From Lachnospiraceae bacterium (GTDB lineage: Bacteria; Bacillota; Clostridia; Lachnospirales; Lachnospiraceae), in the NCBI GenBank assembly GCA_910574715.1, contig CAJTCH010000024.1:1-64000 (forward strand): a stretch of DNA of 64,000 nt, written 5' to 3'. Positions 44,196 to 53,022 of the stretch are shown one piece after another. The notes under the pieces are model-generated. The model was not told the DNA's origin. It searched no databases and was given only the letters and a program-made list of their open reading frames with translations. Positions within the stretch are counted from its first letter, which is position 1; every line of letters starts with the position of its first letter. Both the position numbers and the translations under genes were made by a program.

Positions 44196-45658
44196 TGGCT
44201 GGCATAGGAGAGAAATTAAATCATATATTTGAGAAGAATACCCTGGCAACCTTCGTGGTAGGCTTTGGGTACAGTGCGGTATCGACGGTGACGCCCATGT
44301 GCGTGGTGATCCTGAATGTGGTTTTGATGCAGTATTTCCTGAAGTTCAGCGAACTTGGCTTCGTGGAGAGGGAGCTGTTCTCCTGTACGATGCTCTATAT
44401 ATTCATCTTTGCCCTGCTGACGGCGGCTCCTTTTAACTCCGTGCTGTCCAAATATGTGTCGGACGTGATCTTCGAGGAACGTTATGAGGATATCCGTGCC
44501 TGTTATAACGTGGGACTTTTGATGAACATTACCCTTAGCTGCCTGGTGGGGATCCCGTTCTGCTTGTGGGAGCATTTCGTGGGGAAGGTGGATGTATTCT
44601 ATGTGTTCACCGGGTATTGCGGTTACATTGCCCTGGTGCTGGTGTTTTATTCCATGATCTATCTGTCCATCGCGAAGGCGTATGAGAAGATTGCATTGTT
44701 CTTCTCGGCGGGGATGGTGACGGCATTTCTGTTCTCTCTCTTCCTTAGATATGTCCTGCATTGGGGGATCAGGGAGAGTATGCTGTTTGCTCTGATGACG
44801 GGCTTCTTCCTGACGGCTGTCCTGGAGATGGCCACCGTGAAGCGGTATTTTGTGAAGAACAGCAACCGCTACAAATCGGTGCTTCGGTATTTTCGGAAAT
44901 ACTGGAAGCTGGTGATCGCGAATTTCTTCTATATCCTGGGGCTGTATGTCCATAATTTCGTGTTCTGGACAGGGAAAGAGCGGATGGTGCTGGTGAAGAC
45001 CTTTGTCTGTAATCAGCCTTATGATATGGCAACCTGCCTTGCCATGTTTACTAATATTTCCGCCACGGTGATCTTTATCGCAAGGGTGGAGATGCATTTC
45101 CATGACAAATACAAGAATTACTCGGAGGCGGTCATCGGCGGGAAAGGGTCTGATATCGACCTTGCCAAGAAAGAGATGTTCCGGCAGCTTGCCAATGAGC
45201 TGATGAGTCTGGTGAGAATCCAGTTCATCATCACGACCATCCTGTATCTGCTGTGTATGGTATTTCTGCCAAGGTTCGGTTTCTCCAGGCTTACAATCAG
45301 GATCTATCCTTGTCTGGTTGTGGGGTATTTCATTTTGTTCCTGATGTATTCCGCGATCATCTTCCTGTATTACTATGATGATCTGACCGGGGCTGCGCTG
45401 ACCTCTCTCAGCTTCTGCCTGGTGACGTTCGCAGGCAGTATGATAGCGAAGAATCTGCCGGAGCTGTGGTACGGGATCGGCGTAGTGGCCGGAGCATTCA
45501 CTGGCTGGACTGTGGCGTATCTGCGGCTGCGTTATATGGAGCGGAATCTGGATATCCACATATTCTGCAAGGGTTCTATATTGAAGCCTGGAATGGGTAC
45601 ACAGCCTCCTGGAGAAGTATTCAATAGAAAAAATACAAAGGAGGAGACGCAGGGATGA
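44195..45658 (+). CDS. pelG: PelG-like polysaccharide transporter
   Basis: A 487-residue protein with about twelve membrane helices. PelG-like stretches include 'TPMCVVILNVVLMQYFLKF', 'LSKYVSDVIFEERYEDI' and 'VFWTGKERM'. PelG belongs to the MOP flippase superfamily and forms the inner-membrane channel of the Pel synthase with PelD, PelE and PelF. The ATG overlaps the pelF stop. An antisense open frame covers almost the full gene but has no support. It is followed, with a four-base overlap, by the DUF2304 gene. Confidence 0.87.
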   Translation: MAGIGEKLNHIFEKNTLATFVVGFGYSAVSTVTPMCVVILNVVLMQYFLKFSELGFVERELFSCTMLYIFIFALLTAAPFNSVLSKYVSDVIFEERYEDIRACYNVGLLMNITLSCLVGIPFCLWEHFVGKVDVFYVFTGYCGYIALVLVFYSMIYLSIAKAYEKIALFFSAGMVTAFLFSLFLRYVLHWGIRESMLFALMTGFFLTAVLEMATVKRYFVKNSNRYKSVLRYFRKYWKLVIANFFYILGLYVHNFVFWTGKERMVLVKTFVCNQPYDMATCLAMFTNISATVIFIARVEMHFHDKYKNYSEAVIGGKGSDIDLAKKEMFRQLANELMSLVRIQFIITTILYLLCMVFLPRFGFSRLTIRIYPCLVVGYFILFLMYSAIIFLYYYDDLTGAALTSLSFCLVTFAGSMIAKNLPELWYGIGVVAGAFTGWTVAYLRLRYMERNLDIHIFCKGSILKPGMGTQPPGEVFNRKNTKEETQG

Positions 45659-46059
45659 TAAGTACATTTATCAGGATCGGGATCGTTCTGGTCGGAATTA
45701 CGGTGATAATAGCCGTTTTCTGGATGACCTCTCATAAGAAGATTACCGTGAATTTTGCCGTGGTATGGGAGATTCTTGGAATCGTACTGGTCTGTATCGG
45801 AGCGATCCCGAAATTCTCTCAGTGGACGAAACTGGTCGGGTCCGGTACGAGCATGGCTCTTTTCGGTGTGGGCGTGCTCTTTCTGTTCGAGGAGGTGCGC
45901 ACCAGTGCGATCCTCTCGCAGCTTATGCTGAAAAACAGGGAGCTGGCTATGCAAGTGTCTTTGCTGAACCAGGAAAATGAGTTTCTTGTGAAGGAGATTG
46001 AGAAGGTTACCAAGATTCTGGAGGAAAACGGCGATGAAGAAGATACTGTTTGTCGTTAA
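45655..46059 (+). CDS. DUF2304-like small membrane protein
   Basis: A 134-residue protein with three to four hydrophobic segments (about 5-25, 33-52, 63-82) followed by a coiled coil ('LMLKNRELAMQVSLLNQENE'). This is the layout of DUF2304 proteins, which are often encoded beside glycosyltransferases and may act as membrane partners for them. It overlaps pelG by four bases and the next GT4 gene by 26 bases, so translational coupling is likely. Confidence 0.7.
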   Translation: MISTFIRIGIVLVGITVIIAVFWMTSHKKITVNFAVVWEILGIVLVCIGAIPKFSQWTKLVGSGTSMALFGVGVLFLFEEVRTSAILSQLMLKNRELAMQVSLLNQENEFLVKEIEKVTKILEENGDEEDTVCR

Positions 46060-47233
46060 TACCTTGGGACGCGCCGGTGCAGAGACGGCGCTTCTGGAGC
46101 TTCTGAGGAGATTAGACAGTTCGGAGTATGAGGTGTCGCTTTATGTGATTCTGGCACAAGGTGAGATGATCGGAGAACTGCCTTCTCATGTGAAGCTTAA
46201 GAACAGGCGCTTTAACAGCCAGTCGGTGATGACGGGAAAGGGCAAGCGTGCCATAGCCGTAACCATCTGTTCGTCATTTTTCCGAAACGGCGGGTACCCG
46301 GGCAAGATTCACAGCATCGTCAGCAATTTTGCGGATATGGAGAGGACGGGCAAGATCCAGACGGAGAAGCTGTTGTGGCGGATGCTCTCTGACGGTGCGG
46401 AACGATTGAACGAAGTGTTTGACCTGGCGGTAGCGTATCTGGAAGGCGCTTCGGCCTACTATGTGGCGGACCATGTGAAAGCCAGGCATAAGGTCGGATT
46501 TATCCATATTGATTACAGGAGCGCCGGATATACCAGGCGGATGGACCGGGATTGCTTTAGAAGTTTTGACCGGATCTTCGGTGTGTCCGATGAGGTGAGG
46601 GAACATTTTCTGTTGGTCTATCCGGAGTATGCGACGAAGACGAAGGTTTTCTACAATATGATCGACCAGGAGCGGATCCGAAGACGTGCGCAGGAAAGAG
46701 GCGGATTCGCGGATGGATATAGAGGGGCGCGCATTTTGACGGTTGGAAGGCTTACCTATCAGAAGGCTTACGATATCGCTATAGAGGCAATGAAGCTCGT
46801 GAAGGACGCCGGATTTGATGCGCGGTGGTATGTGCTGGGGGAAGGCGATCAGAGACGTCAGCTTATGAAGAAGATAGCGTCACTTAGTCTGCAGGAAGAG
46901 TTCGTGCTGTTAGGAGCCGTAACGAACCCGTATCCCTATTACATGCAGGCGGATCTGTATGTTCATGCCACCAGATATGAGGGGAAGAGCATTGCTATCC
47001 AGGAGGCACAGACGCTGGGGTGCGCGGTGATCGCCTCGGATCGCAACGGCAACCGGGAGCAGATTACAGACGGGCAGGACGGCATCCTCTGTGAGCTTAC
47101 GCCCCGGGCGATTGCAAAGAGTATTATGGAACTATTACAAGATAAAGAGAAAAGAAAGGCTCTTAGGAGGGCGGCAGCAAAGAAAGATATGACGCAGCCG
47201 CAGGGGCTTAGAATGCTGTTGGAGCTTGTGTAA
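46034..47233 (+). CDS. GT4 family glycosyltransferase
   Basis: A 399-residue GT-B glycosyltransferase. It begins 'KKILFVVNTLGRAGAE', typical of GT4, and has 'ILTVGRLTYQKAYDIAIEA' and the EX7E motif in 'YEGKSIAIQEA'. The ATG at 46034 is preferred over an in-frame ATG at 45998 because GAGGAAA lies nine bases upstream. Sugar donor and acceptor unknown; position after pelFG suggests a role in building or decorating the same surface glycan. Confidence 0.87.
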   Translation: MKKILFVVNTLGRAGAETALLELLRRLDSSEYEVSLYVILAQGEMIGELPSHVKLKNRRFNSQSVMTGKGKRAIAVTICSSFFRNGGYPGKIHSIVSNFADMERTGKIQTEKLLWRMLSDGAERLNEVFDLAVAYLEGASAYYVADHVKARHKVGFIHIDYRSAGYTRRMDRDCFRSFDRIFGVSDEVREHFLLVYPEYATKTKVFYNMIDQERIRRRAQERGGFADGYRGARILTVGRLTYQKAYDIAIEAMKLVKDAGFDARWYVLGEGDQRRQLMKKIASLSLQEEFVLLGAVTNPYPYYMQADLYVHATRYEGKSIAIQEAQTLGCAVIASDRNGNREQITDGQDGILCELTPRAIAKSIMELLQDKEKRKALRRAAAKKDMTQPQGLRMLLELV

Positions 47234-47244
47234 GAGGTGATTAT

Positions 47245-48018
47245 GTGAAGAGAAAAGAATTGCTGATTATTATACCGGTCTACAATGAAGGAAAGAATAT
47301 CCGCAAAGTGCTGACGGATCTTGAGCAGTTCAGTGATTGGGCGGATATTCTGATCATCAATGACGCTTCTACGGATTCGACGAACTGGATCGTGAAACAG
47401 ATGCAGTATCCAATGATCTCACAGCCATTTAACATGGGATACGGGTGTGCGCTCCAGACAGGGTATAAGTGGGCGATCCGCAGGAATTATCAGTATGTGA
47501 TTCAGATGGACGGAGACGGGCAGCATGATGTAAGCAATATACCCCGCCTTTTTGCGAAGCTTAAGGAGAAGGATGAGAACGGGAACTGCCCGGATATTGT
47601 GCTTGGTGCAAGGTTCATGAAAGACAGCGGTGAGTTCCCGGTTTCCTTGCCTAAGAAGATCGTATATTCTATGTTCCGGTTTGTGATATACAAGATCACG
47701 GGTAATCGGATCTCAGATCCGACCACCGGTCTGCAGGGCCTTAATCGAAAAGCATTTCTCTATTATTCGAAATACAATCATTTTGATGACAAGTATCCGG
47801 ATGCCAATATGCTTGCGCTGATGATGCTGATCAAGTTCCAGGTGGTGGAGATCCCGGCGGTGATGCATATGCGTAAAGAGGGCAAGAGTATGCATTCCGG
47901 GCTTAGCCCCTTCTGGTATATGTTCCGGGTGTGCTACAGCATCCTGATCGTATTGTTCCAGGTCAAGGTGCTGAAGATGGATACGGGGGTTGGACTTAAG
48001 AGTGCGGATAAGATATAG
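47245..48018 (+). CDS. GT2 family glycosyltransferase (DPM1-like)
   Basis: A 257-residue GT-A enzyme with 'LIIIPVYNEGKNI', the metal-binding 'QMDGDGQHD' and 'DPTTGLQGLNRKAF', similar to dolichyl/polyprenyl-phosphate sugar transferases. No C-terminal transmembrane pair is present, although one hydrophobic helix lies near residues 225-245. GTG start at 47245 with AGAGGTGA upstream. Such enzymes often load a lipid carrier used by GT-C type transferases, which is interesting given the large membrane protein at 38550. Confidence 0.85.
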   Translation: MKRKELLIIIPVYNEGKNIRKVLTDLEQFSDWADILIINDASTDSTNWIVKQMQYPMISQPFNMGYGCALQTGYKWAIRRNYQYVIQMDGDGQHDVSNIPRLFAKLKEKDENGNCPDIVLGARFMKDSGEFPVSLPKKIVYSMFRFVIYKITGNRISDPTTGLQGLNRKAFLYYSKYNHFDDKYPDANMLALMMLIKFQVVEIPAVMHMRKEGKSMHSGLSPFWYMFRVCYSILIVLFQVKVLKMDTGVGLKSADKI

Positions 48019-49309
48019 AGACGGCAGAAGGTTCGTCAGGGCAGAATTGAAGGAGAGCAGCGAGTCGTTGGGGAATCCTGGATGCGGATGGTATCATGTC
48101 TATACATTTGCGGCGAAGCCGCCGGCAGATGGGCGACCGGTAGAGGAAGAAACATGGCTTGACGGAGAATGCCGGAAGGAACAGCTTGCGTTGGCGCTGA
48201 TTGATATCGGTTCTTATCGAACCGGGGCAATTTCCCAAGAGGCGCTTACCCATATTGAAGAGATCTTCCGGTTCTTCCGGCGGGAAGGGAAGCAGATGAT
48301 CCTGCGTTTTGCCTATGATATCCGAGGGGAGGCGCGGGTCACGGAGCCTTCGGATATTGCGTTGGTGAGACGGCACATGGAGCAGCTTGGCGGTATCATC
48401 GGCGGATATGAGAGAGATATCCTGGTGATACAGGGAATCCTGGTCGGAAACTGGGGCGAGATGCACGGTTCCCGGTTTCTTGATGAAGCGTCGGTATGCG
48501 GTCTTGCCCGTACTTGGTATCAGGTTACGAAAGGGCGATGTTATCTTGCGGTGCGCACACCGGCCCAGTGGCGTAAAATTGTGGAGAATAAAGAGATGGA
48601 ATGCGGGATAGAAGAGCGGCTTGCTCTCTTTAACGATGGAATCTTCGGTTCTTCCTCAGATCTGGGAACCTATGGCGGGGCGGAACTTGACGGTGCGGAT
48701 GTGGCCGGCAGATGGGCGCCTTCGGAGGAGCTTCGCTGGCAGGAACAGCGAATGGACGGTCTTCCTAACGGCGGGGAAGCGCTTCCGGGTCCTGAGAAGA
48801 TCGGTTACCGTGAGGCATCGGAGAGGATGGAGAGAATGCACTTATCCTATCTGAACAGTATTTATCATCAAGAGCGGTTAAATGAATGGAAGAGGGAGAC
48901 AGTTACTGCCGGCTGTTTTGCAGGAGTCAGCGGTTATGATTATATCGGCCGCCGTCTTGGATATCGATTTGTCGTCCGGGATGCGGAAAAGAAGAGCGGC
49001 AGGCTTAAGATTACTGTGGAGAATTGCGGGTTCGCCAGTCTATGTGAAGAAGCAGACTGTTGTCTGGTAACGGAAGAGGATGGAAGAGAGACCGACTGTA
49101 TGCGGATACCTACGGATGCCAGACATTGGAGAAGCGGGCAGAAAGTCAGCCTATATGTCAGCCTGCCTCAAAGGAAGAACCAAGGAGGATGCCTTAGAGT
49201 CTTCCTTTGTCTGAAGAGAAGTTCTGACGGCAGGAGCATACGATTCGCCAATGCGGGCGCCGGGACGCGGATTCTGCTCGGAGAGATCAAAGAGTGTCCG
49301 GAGATTTAA
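47990..49309 (+). CDS. DUF4832/DUF4874 protein (copy 1), no signal peptide
   Basis: A 439-residue protein of the DUF4874-DUF4832 type, probably a glycosidase-like barrel followed by a beta domain. 'NPGCGWYHVYTF', 'LVGNWGEMHGSRF', 'LFNDGIFGSSSDLGTYGG' and 'SYLNSIYHQE' are shared almost word for word with the minus-strand paralog at 49151. Unlike that copy it has no signal sequence. The start is uncertain (TTG 47990 or GTG 48002), and the first ~25 residues overlap the GT2 gene. Its last 159 bases overlap the paralog tail to tail. Substrate unknown. Confidence 0.75.
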   Translation: MDLRVRIRYRDGRRFVRAELKESSESLGNPGCGWYHVYTFAAKPPADGRPVEEETWLDGECRKEQLALALIDIGSYRTGAISQEALTHIEEIFRFFRREGKQMILRFAYDIRGEARVTEPSDIALVRRHMEQLGGIIGGYERDILVIQGILVGNWGEMHGSRFLDEASVCGLARTWYQVTKGRCYLAVRTPAQWRKIVENKEMECGIEERLALFNDGIFGSSSDLGTYGGAELDGADVAGRWAPSEELRWQEQRMDGLPNGGEALPGPEKIGYREASERMERMHLSYLNSIYHQERLNEWKRETVTAGCFAGVSGYDYIGRRLGYRFVVRDAEKKSGRLKITVENCGFASLCEEADCCLVTEEDGRETDCMRIPTDARHWRSGQKVSLYVSLPQRKNQGGCLRVFLCLKRSSDGRSIRFANAGAGTRILLGEIKECPEI

Positions 49310-50710
49310 GGCGGCGATTGGACAGCCGTATTCTTCTTGAGATGCTGCTTCATTGGCAAGGGATACTGTGAAGCCGGTGACGGGGTCGGAGATCTTCAGA
49401 TATAATTCGTAGCTTCCAGCAGGGTAGCTGTGAAGATCCAGCGGGATCTCAAGCTGGTTCGTGATCCCGGGAATCCAAGCGCGTGTATCAGTCTGTATTG
49501 GTTCTTGGTATATCTCCTGTGTGTCGGTATGTCTCAATAGCAGAGAGACGTCAAAGGGGCGGTAGCAGGGGGAGAATCCTACATTCTCCAGAGTAACAGT
49601 CAGCACAGCGTTCTTCTTCATGGGATGCTCGTGTGAGAAATCAGAGTCACGGATCACATAACGATATCCCAGATGCGCGGAGATGTAATGAAGACCGTTC
49701 ATTCCGTTATAAGGAGAATCTTCGGTGCAGGTGCTGGCCTGCCATTTGTCCAGTACATTCTTATCATAGCTGCGGTTCAGATAGGACACATGGGAGGAGC
49801 GTAAGTCCGCGGAGGCGGCCTCAAAGTCGTTGTAGGGATTGTCGATGACTACCTCACCGCCGTTGGGAACATAGTTACACAACTGATTCTGGAAGGCAAT
49901 CTCTTCTGTACGGGTGAGCTTCCCGGTGAGCGGGATGGAGTCAGGATCATTCGGATCCCAGTAGGTGTCAAGATCTGTGCTGGATCCAAGCATCCCGTCG
50001 TTGAAAAGACCGAGACGCGACGGCAGGGAAGCGGCAAAGGCCTGGCCGGATGTAAGCGGTTCGGGAGAGCCGGAAAGGGTGCGCCATTGCTTCGGCGTCC
50101 GGACGGACAGAAAGATATCTTCTGAAACAACGGAGTCAAGGTGACGGATGAGGGTGAGCATTTGCTCATAGCCTTCATAGTTGGAGCCGTGCATCTCTCC
50201 CCAGGAGCCAATGAAAAGTCCCTGGAGGATATAGACGCAGTCGGTGTACTGGTTCACAACCTCGGCAGTCTGTGTCATATGTGTAAGGATCTGATCGAGA
50301 CTTCCAGGTTCCCGTTCGCGGGCATTGCCGTCCCAGTCGTAGAGGAAGCGCACGATCAGCTGTCTCCCGGTGGATCGCCATGCGGCAAGCAGTCCATCTA
50401 AGGCTTGAAGGGCGGAGTCGCTAAGCGGAGAAGCCGCATAATTCTGCAGGTTGATTTCCAGAAGCTCAAGCCCCGGCTTATATACCATGCTTCGGATCGT
50501 GGACAGATCCGCGGACGCGGTATCAGAAAGAGTATAGCGATGGATCTCATACCATCCGATATAAGGATTGGAGATCTCGGCGGCGGATTCCGCATAGGTA
50601 TCAGCCTGATAGTCAGTAAAACGTAAATTTGTGTATAGAAACCATGTTCCTGCGGCCAGGACGGCGCATAACACAAGGAGGATGGCTGTAAGCAGTTTTT
50701 TTGTTCTCAT
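49151..50710 (-). CDS. DUF4832/DUF4874 protein (copy 2), membrane anchored
   Basis: A 519-residue protein with an N-terminal signal anchor (about residues 5-27), so it works outside the membrane. The core carries 'NPYIGWYEIHRYT', 'FIGSWGEMHGSNY', 'LFNDGMLGSSTDLDTYWD' and 'SYLNRSYDKNVLDKWQ', the same as copy 1. The final ~53 residues, after 'YGCPIAALNLR', are read from the strand opposite the 3' end of copy 1 and are Ser/Arg-rich. They look like an accidental extension rather than domain sequence. Function is unknown; family context suggests glycan binding or hydrolysis. Confidence 0.78.
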   Translation of the reverse strand: MRTKKLLTAILLVLCAVLAAGTWFLYTNLRFTDYQADTYAESAAEISNPYIGWYEIHRYTLSDTASADLSTIRSMVYKPGLELLEINLQNYAASPLSDSALQALDGLLAAWRSTGRQLIVRFLYDWDGNAREREPGSLDQILTHMTQTAEVVNQYTDCVYILQGLFIGSWGEMHGSNYEGYEQMLTLIRHLDSVVSEDIFLSVRTPKQWRTLSGSPEPLTSGQAFAASLPSRLGLFNDGMLGSSTDLDTYWDPNDPDSIPLTGKLTRTEEIAFQNQLCNYVPNGGEVVIDNPYNDFEAASADLRSSHVSYLNRSYDKNVLDKWQASTCTEDSPYNGMNGLHYISAHLGYRYVIRDSDFSHEHPMKKNAVLTVTLENVGFSPCYRPFDVSLLLRHTDTQEIYQEPIQTDTRAWIPGITNQLEIPLDLHSYPAGSYELYLKISDPVTGFTVSLANEAASQEEYGCPIAALNLRTLFDLSEQNPRPGARIGESYAPAVRTSLQTKEDSKASSLVLPLRQADI

Positions 50711-50818
50711 ATATTGTGATTCCCTGTCTTTGTAAGATTGATCCGGGCAGATAGCCGTATAATGGAGTATACCATATAGAAGAGGATTTTGCCAGGGGGA
50801 TCAGGAAGGAAGTGTTCT

Positions 50819-53005
50819 ATGAAAAAGATATCGGTAATTACTCCTATGTATAATGGAGAGGCTTACATCAGGCAGTGCATCCGGTCTGTACAGGATCAGA
50901 GCGAACAGAATTGGGAGATGATCATTATTGACGACGGTTCAACGGACCGGGGGCCGCTAATCTGCGAGGAACTGAGCCGGGAGGATGACAGGATCCGGCT
51001 GTACAGACAGAAGAACGGGGGTGTCTCAAGTGCGCGCAACAAAGGGCTGGATCTGGCGGAAGGAGAATACGTCTTCTTCCTGGACAGTGATGATATGATC
51101 CATCCCCGGCTGCTTAAGGAGATGGTAAAGCAGGCGCAAGGGTATGGCTGCGAGTTGGTATTCTGCGGGTATACATGCATCACGGGATGCCCGGATGGGG
51201 AGACATGCAATGAGAATGTTCTGCGCTGGCAGACAGCAGGGGAGAAAGAAGTCAAGGAGTGGTTTCATAAGAAATATACCAATGAGATGTCAGGAATCGG
51301 CGGGAAGCTGATTGAAAGAGACGCCGTTAAAACGCTTCGGTTTGACGAGAGACTGTCAAACGGTGAGGATACATATTTTCTGTATCAGTTGGTTTGTAAG
51401 GGGATCTGCTCGGCCTATACTTCCAGCGGATGGTATTATTACCGGATGCATCAGGAGAGCGTGACGCATTCTGCGGATATAAGAAAGGCTGACAGATATT
51501 ATGAGTGCAGCAGACGGATCCGGGACAGTGAGTACAGAAGGGGGAATCTTGACTATGCCCTGACCTGGGAGGTCCTCCTTACCGGACAGATCGAGAAGAA
51601 TCATGCCGCGCAGAGAGGGAATCGCGGGATTGCTGCTGCGGAGAGAAAGCATCCTATGTTCAGAAGGATGTATCTGAGTAATCAAGTCTTGTTTTACAGT
51701 TGTTTCTATTGTTATCCGTTGTATGTGATCCTGAAGCGGGTCATGGCAATCCTGCAGGATGACCTTCATATCTATTCTATGAAGGATGTGAGAGAAGCCT
51801 TCTGCCGGATATCGGGAAGGAAAGGAGATTCAAGGATGAAGAGGGAAATTGCGGATGTAGGGATCCTGACATTCCACTGCTCGAATAACTATGGAGCCAT
51901 GCTGCAGGCTTATGGGCTTAAGCGCTATCTGCAAAGCAGGCGGATCCGGACGGATATTGTCCGCTATGAACCGGTGTATATGACAGGGCGGCACTGGTGG
52001 ATCCCCTACTCGCCTATCAAGGGGGTTAAGGGAAGGATCTGGGGAGTGCTGAATATGTGGAACGGATTCCTTGCCCATATGCGTATGAGAGAGGATTTCT
52101 CAAGGCAGCGCAGGAATATGAACCGTTTCCGTTTCCGGCATCTGGTCGATAAGAGGAAGCATCGGGTACTGTTTGAGAGAGGGCTTACAAGACTGCCTTA
52201 CCGATACTATGTGGTGGGAAGCGATCAGATCTGGAACCCGCATATTACCTGCGGACTCCGCAGAGCGTATTTCGGTGCATTCGGGAATAAGCAGAAGAAA
52301 AGAGTGATCGCCTATGCTGCAAGCTTCGGCAGTTCAGAGCTGGATTCTAAATACGACAGGGAATTCTCGGAACTGATCGGGCATGTGGACGCGGTCTCGG
52401 TTCGGGAAGAGGCGGCTGTCCCCTATGTGGAGAGACTTAGCGGCAGGGAGGTTACCGCAGTCTTAGATCCGGTGTTCTTCCTTGAGAAGGAAGACTGGCG
52501 GAAGGTGGAGACGGAGCCGGAGAGGGAAGGATTCATCTTCCTGTATATTACGGAGAAGAATGAGGCGATGGCGGAATACGCCAGACGGCTGTCCCATGAG
52601 ACCGGACTTCCGGTGGTAGAGGTGCGGGCGACGATGATCGGAGCGGATGCGGACTTTGAGGTGGATCACAGGGCAGGACCTTCGGAATTCTTAGGGTATA
52701 TAGATAAAGCGGACTATGTGGTGTCGAATTCCTTCCACGCGGTAGCGTTCTGTATCATTTACCGGAAACGGTTCCTGGCGTTTGCGCACAGTAATCTGGG
52801 CGCGAGGGTCAGAAATATCCTTAAGATCCACGGGCTTTTGGAGAAGCTATATGAACTTAACGGTGACAGTGCGGTCGACTGGCAGAGGGCGAGAGAGCAG
52901 ATGGATGCGCCTGTGGACTGGGATGAGGCAGGAAGGAAGACAAAGGAACAGACGAAGCTTGCGGGCGGATTCCTGATAAAGAATATCGGCGGCATTGCTG
53001 ACTGA
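50819..53005 (+). CDS. GT2 glycosyltransferase fused to a polysaccharide pyruvyl transferase
   Basis: A 728-residue two-domain protein. Residues 1 to about 300 are GT2 ('SVITPMYNGEAYI', 'FFLDSDDMIH'). Residues 340-728 are a CsaB-like polysaccharide pyruvyl transferase ('LTFHCSNNYGAMLQAYGL', 'YYVVGSDQIWNP', 'YAASFGSSEL', 'SNSFHAVAFCI'). The family adds ketal pyruvate from PEP to glycan sugars. At the junction an ideal AAAGGAG (51821-51827) lies eight bases before an in-frame ATG (51836), so the second domain may also be made alone. The start at 50819 follows AGGAAGGA; an in-frame ATG at 50789 lacks a site. Confidence 0.85.
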   Translation: MKKISVITPMYNGEAYIRQCIRSVQDQSEQNWEMIIIDDGSTDRGPLICEELSREDDRIRLYRQKNGGVSSARNKGLDLAEGEYVFFLDSDDMIHPRLLKEMVKQAQGYGCELVFCGYTCITGCPDGETCNENVLRWQTAGEKEVKEWFHKKYTNEMSGIGGKLIERDAVKTLRFDERLSNGEDTYFLYQLVCKGICSAYTSSGWYYYRMHQESVTHSADIRKADRYYECSRRIRDSEYRRGNLDYALTWEVLLTGQIEKNHAAQRGNRGIAAAERKHPMFRRMYLSNQVLFYSCFYCYPLYVILKRVMAILQDDLHIYSMKDVREAFCRISGRKGDSRMKREIADVGILTFHCSNNYGAMLQAYGLKRYLQSRRIRTDIVRYEPVYMTGRHWWIPYSPIKGVKGRIWGVLNMWNGFLAHMRMREDFSRQRRNMNRFRFRHLVDKRKHRVLFERGLTRLPYRYYVVGSDQIWNPHITCGLRRAYFGAFGNKQKKRVIAYAASFGSSELDSKYDREFSELIGHVDAVSVREEAAVPYVERLSGREVTAVLDPVFFLEKEDWRKVETEPEREGFIFLYITEKNEAMAEYARRLSHETGLPVVEVRATMIGADADFEVDHRAGPSEFLGYIDKADYVVSNSFHAVAFCIIYRKRFLAFAHSNLGARVRNILKIHGLLEKLYELNGDSAVDWQRAREQMDAPVDWDEAGRKTKEQTKLAGGFLIKNIGGIAD

Positions 53006-53022
53006 CGGCTGGGAGGAGAGGA

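Noticed and set aside
44216-45667. Minus-strand open frame of 483 codons opposite pelG
   Set aside because: The translation is His/Gln/Arg-rich with no domain signal, lacks a ribosome site, and mirrors a clear membrane protein on the plus strand.
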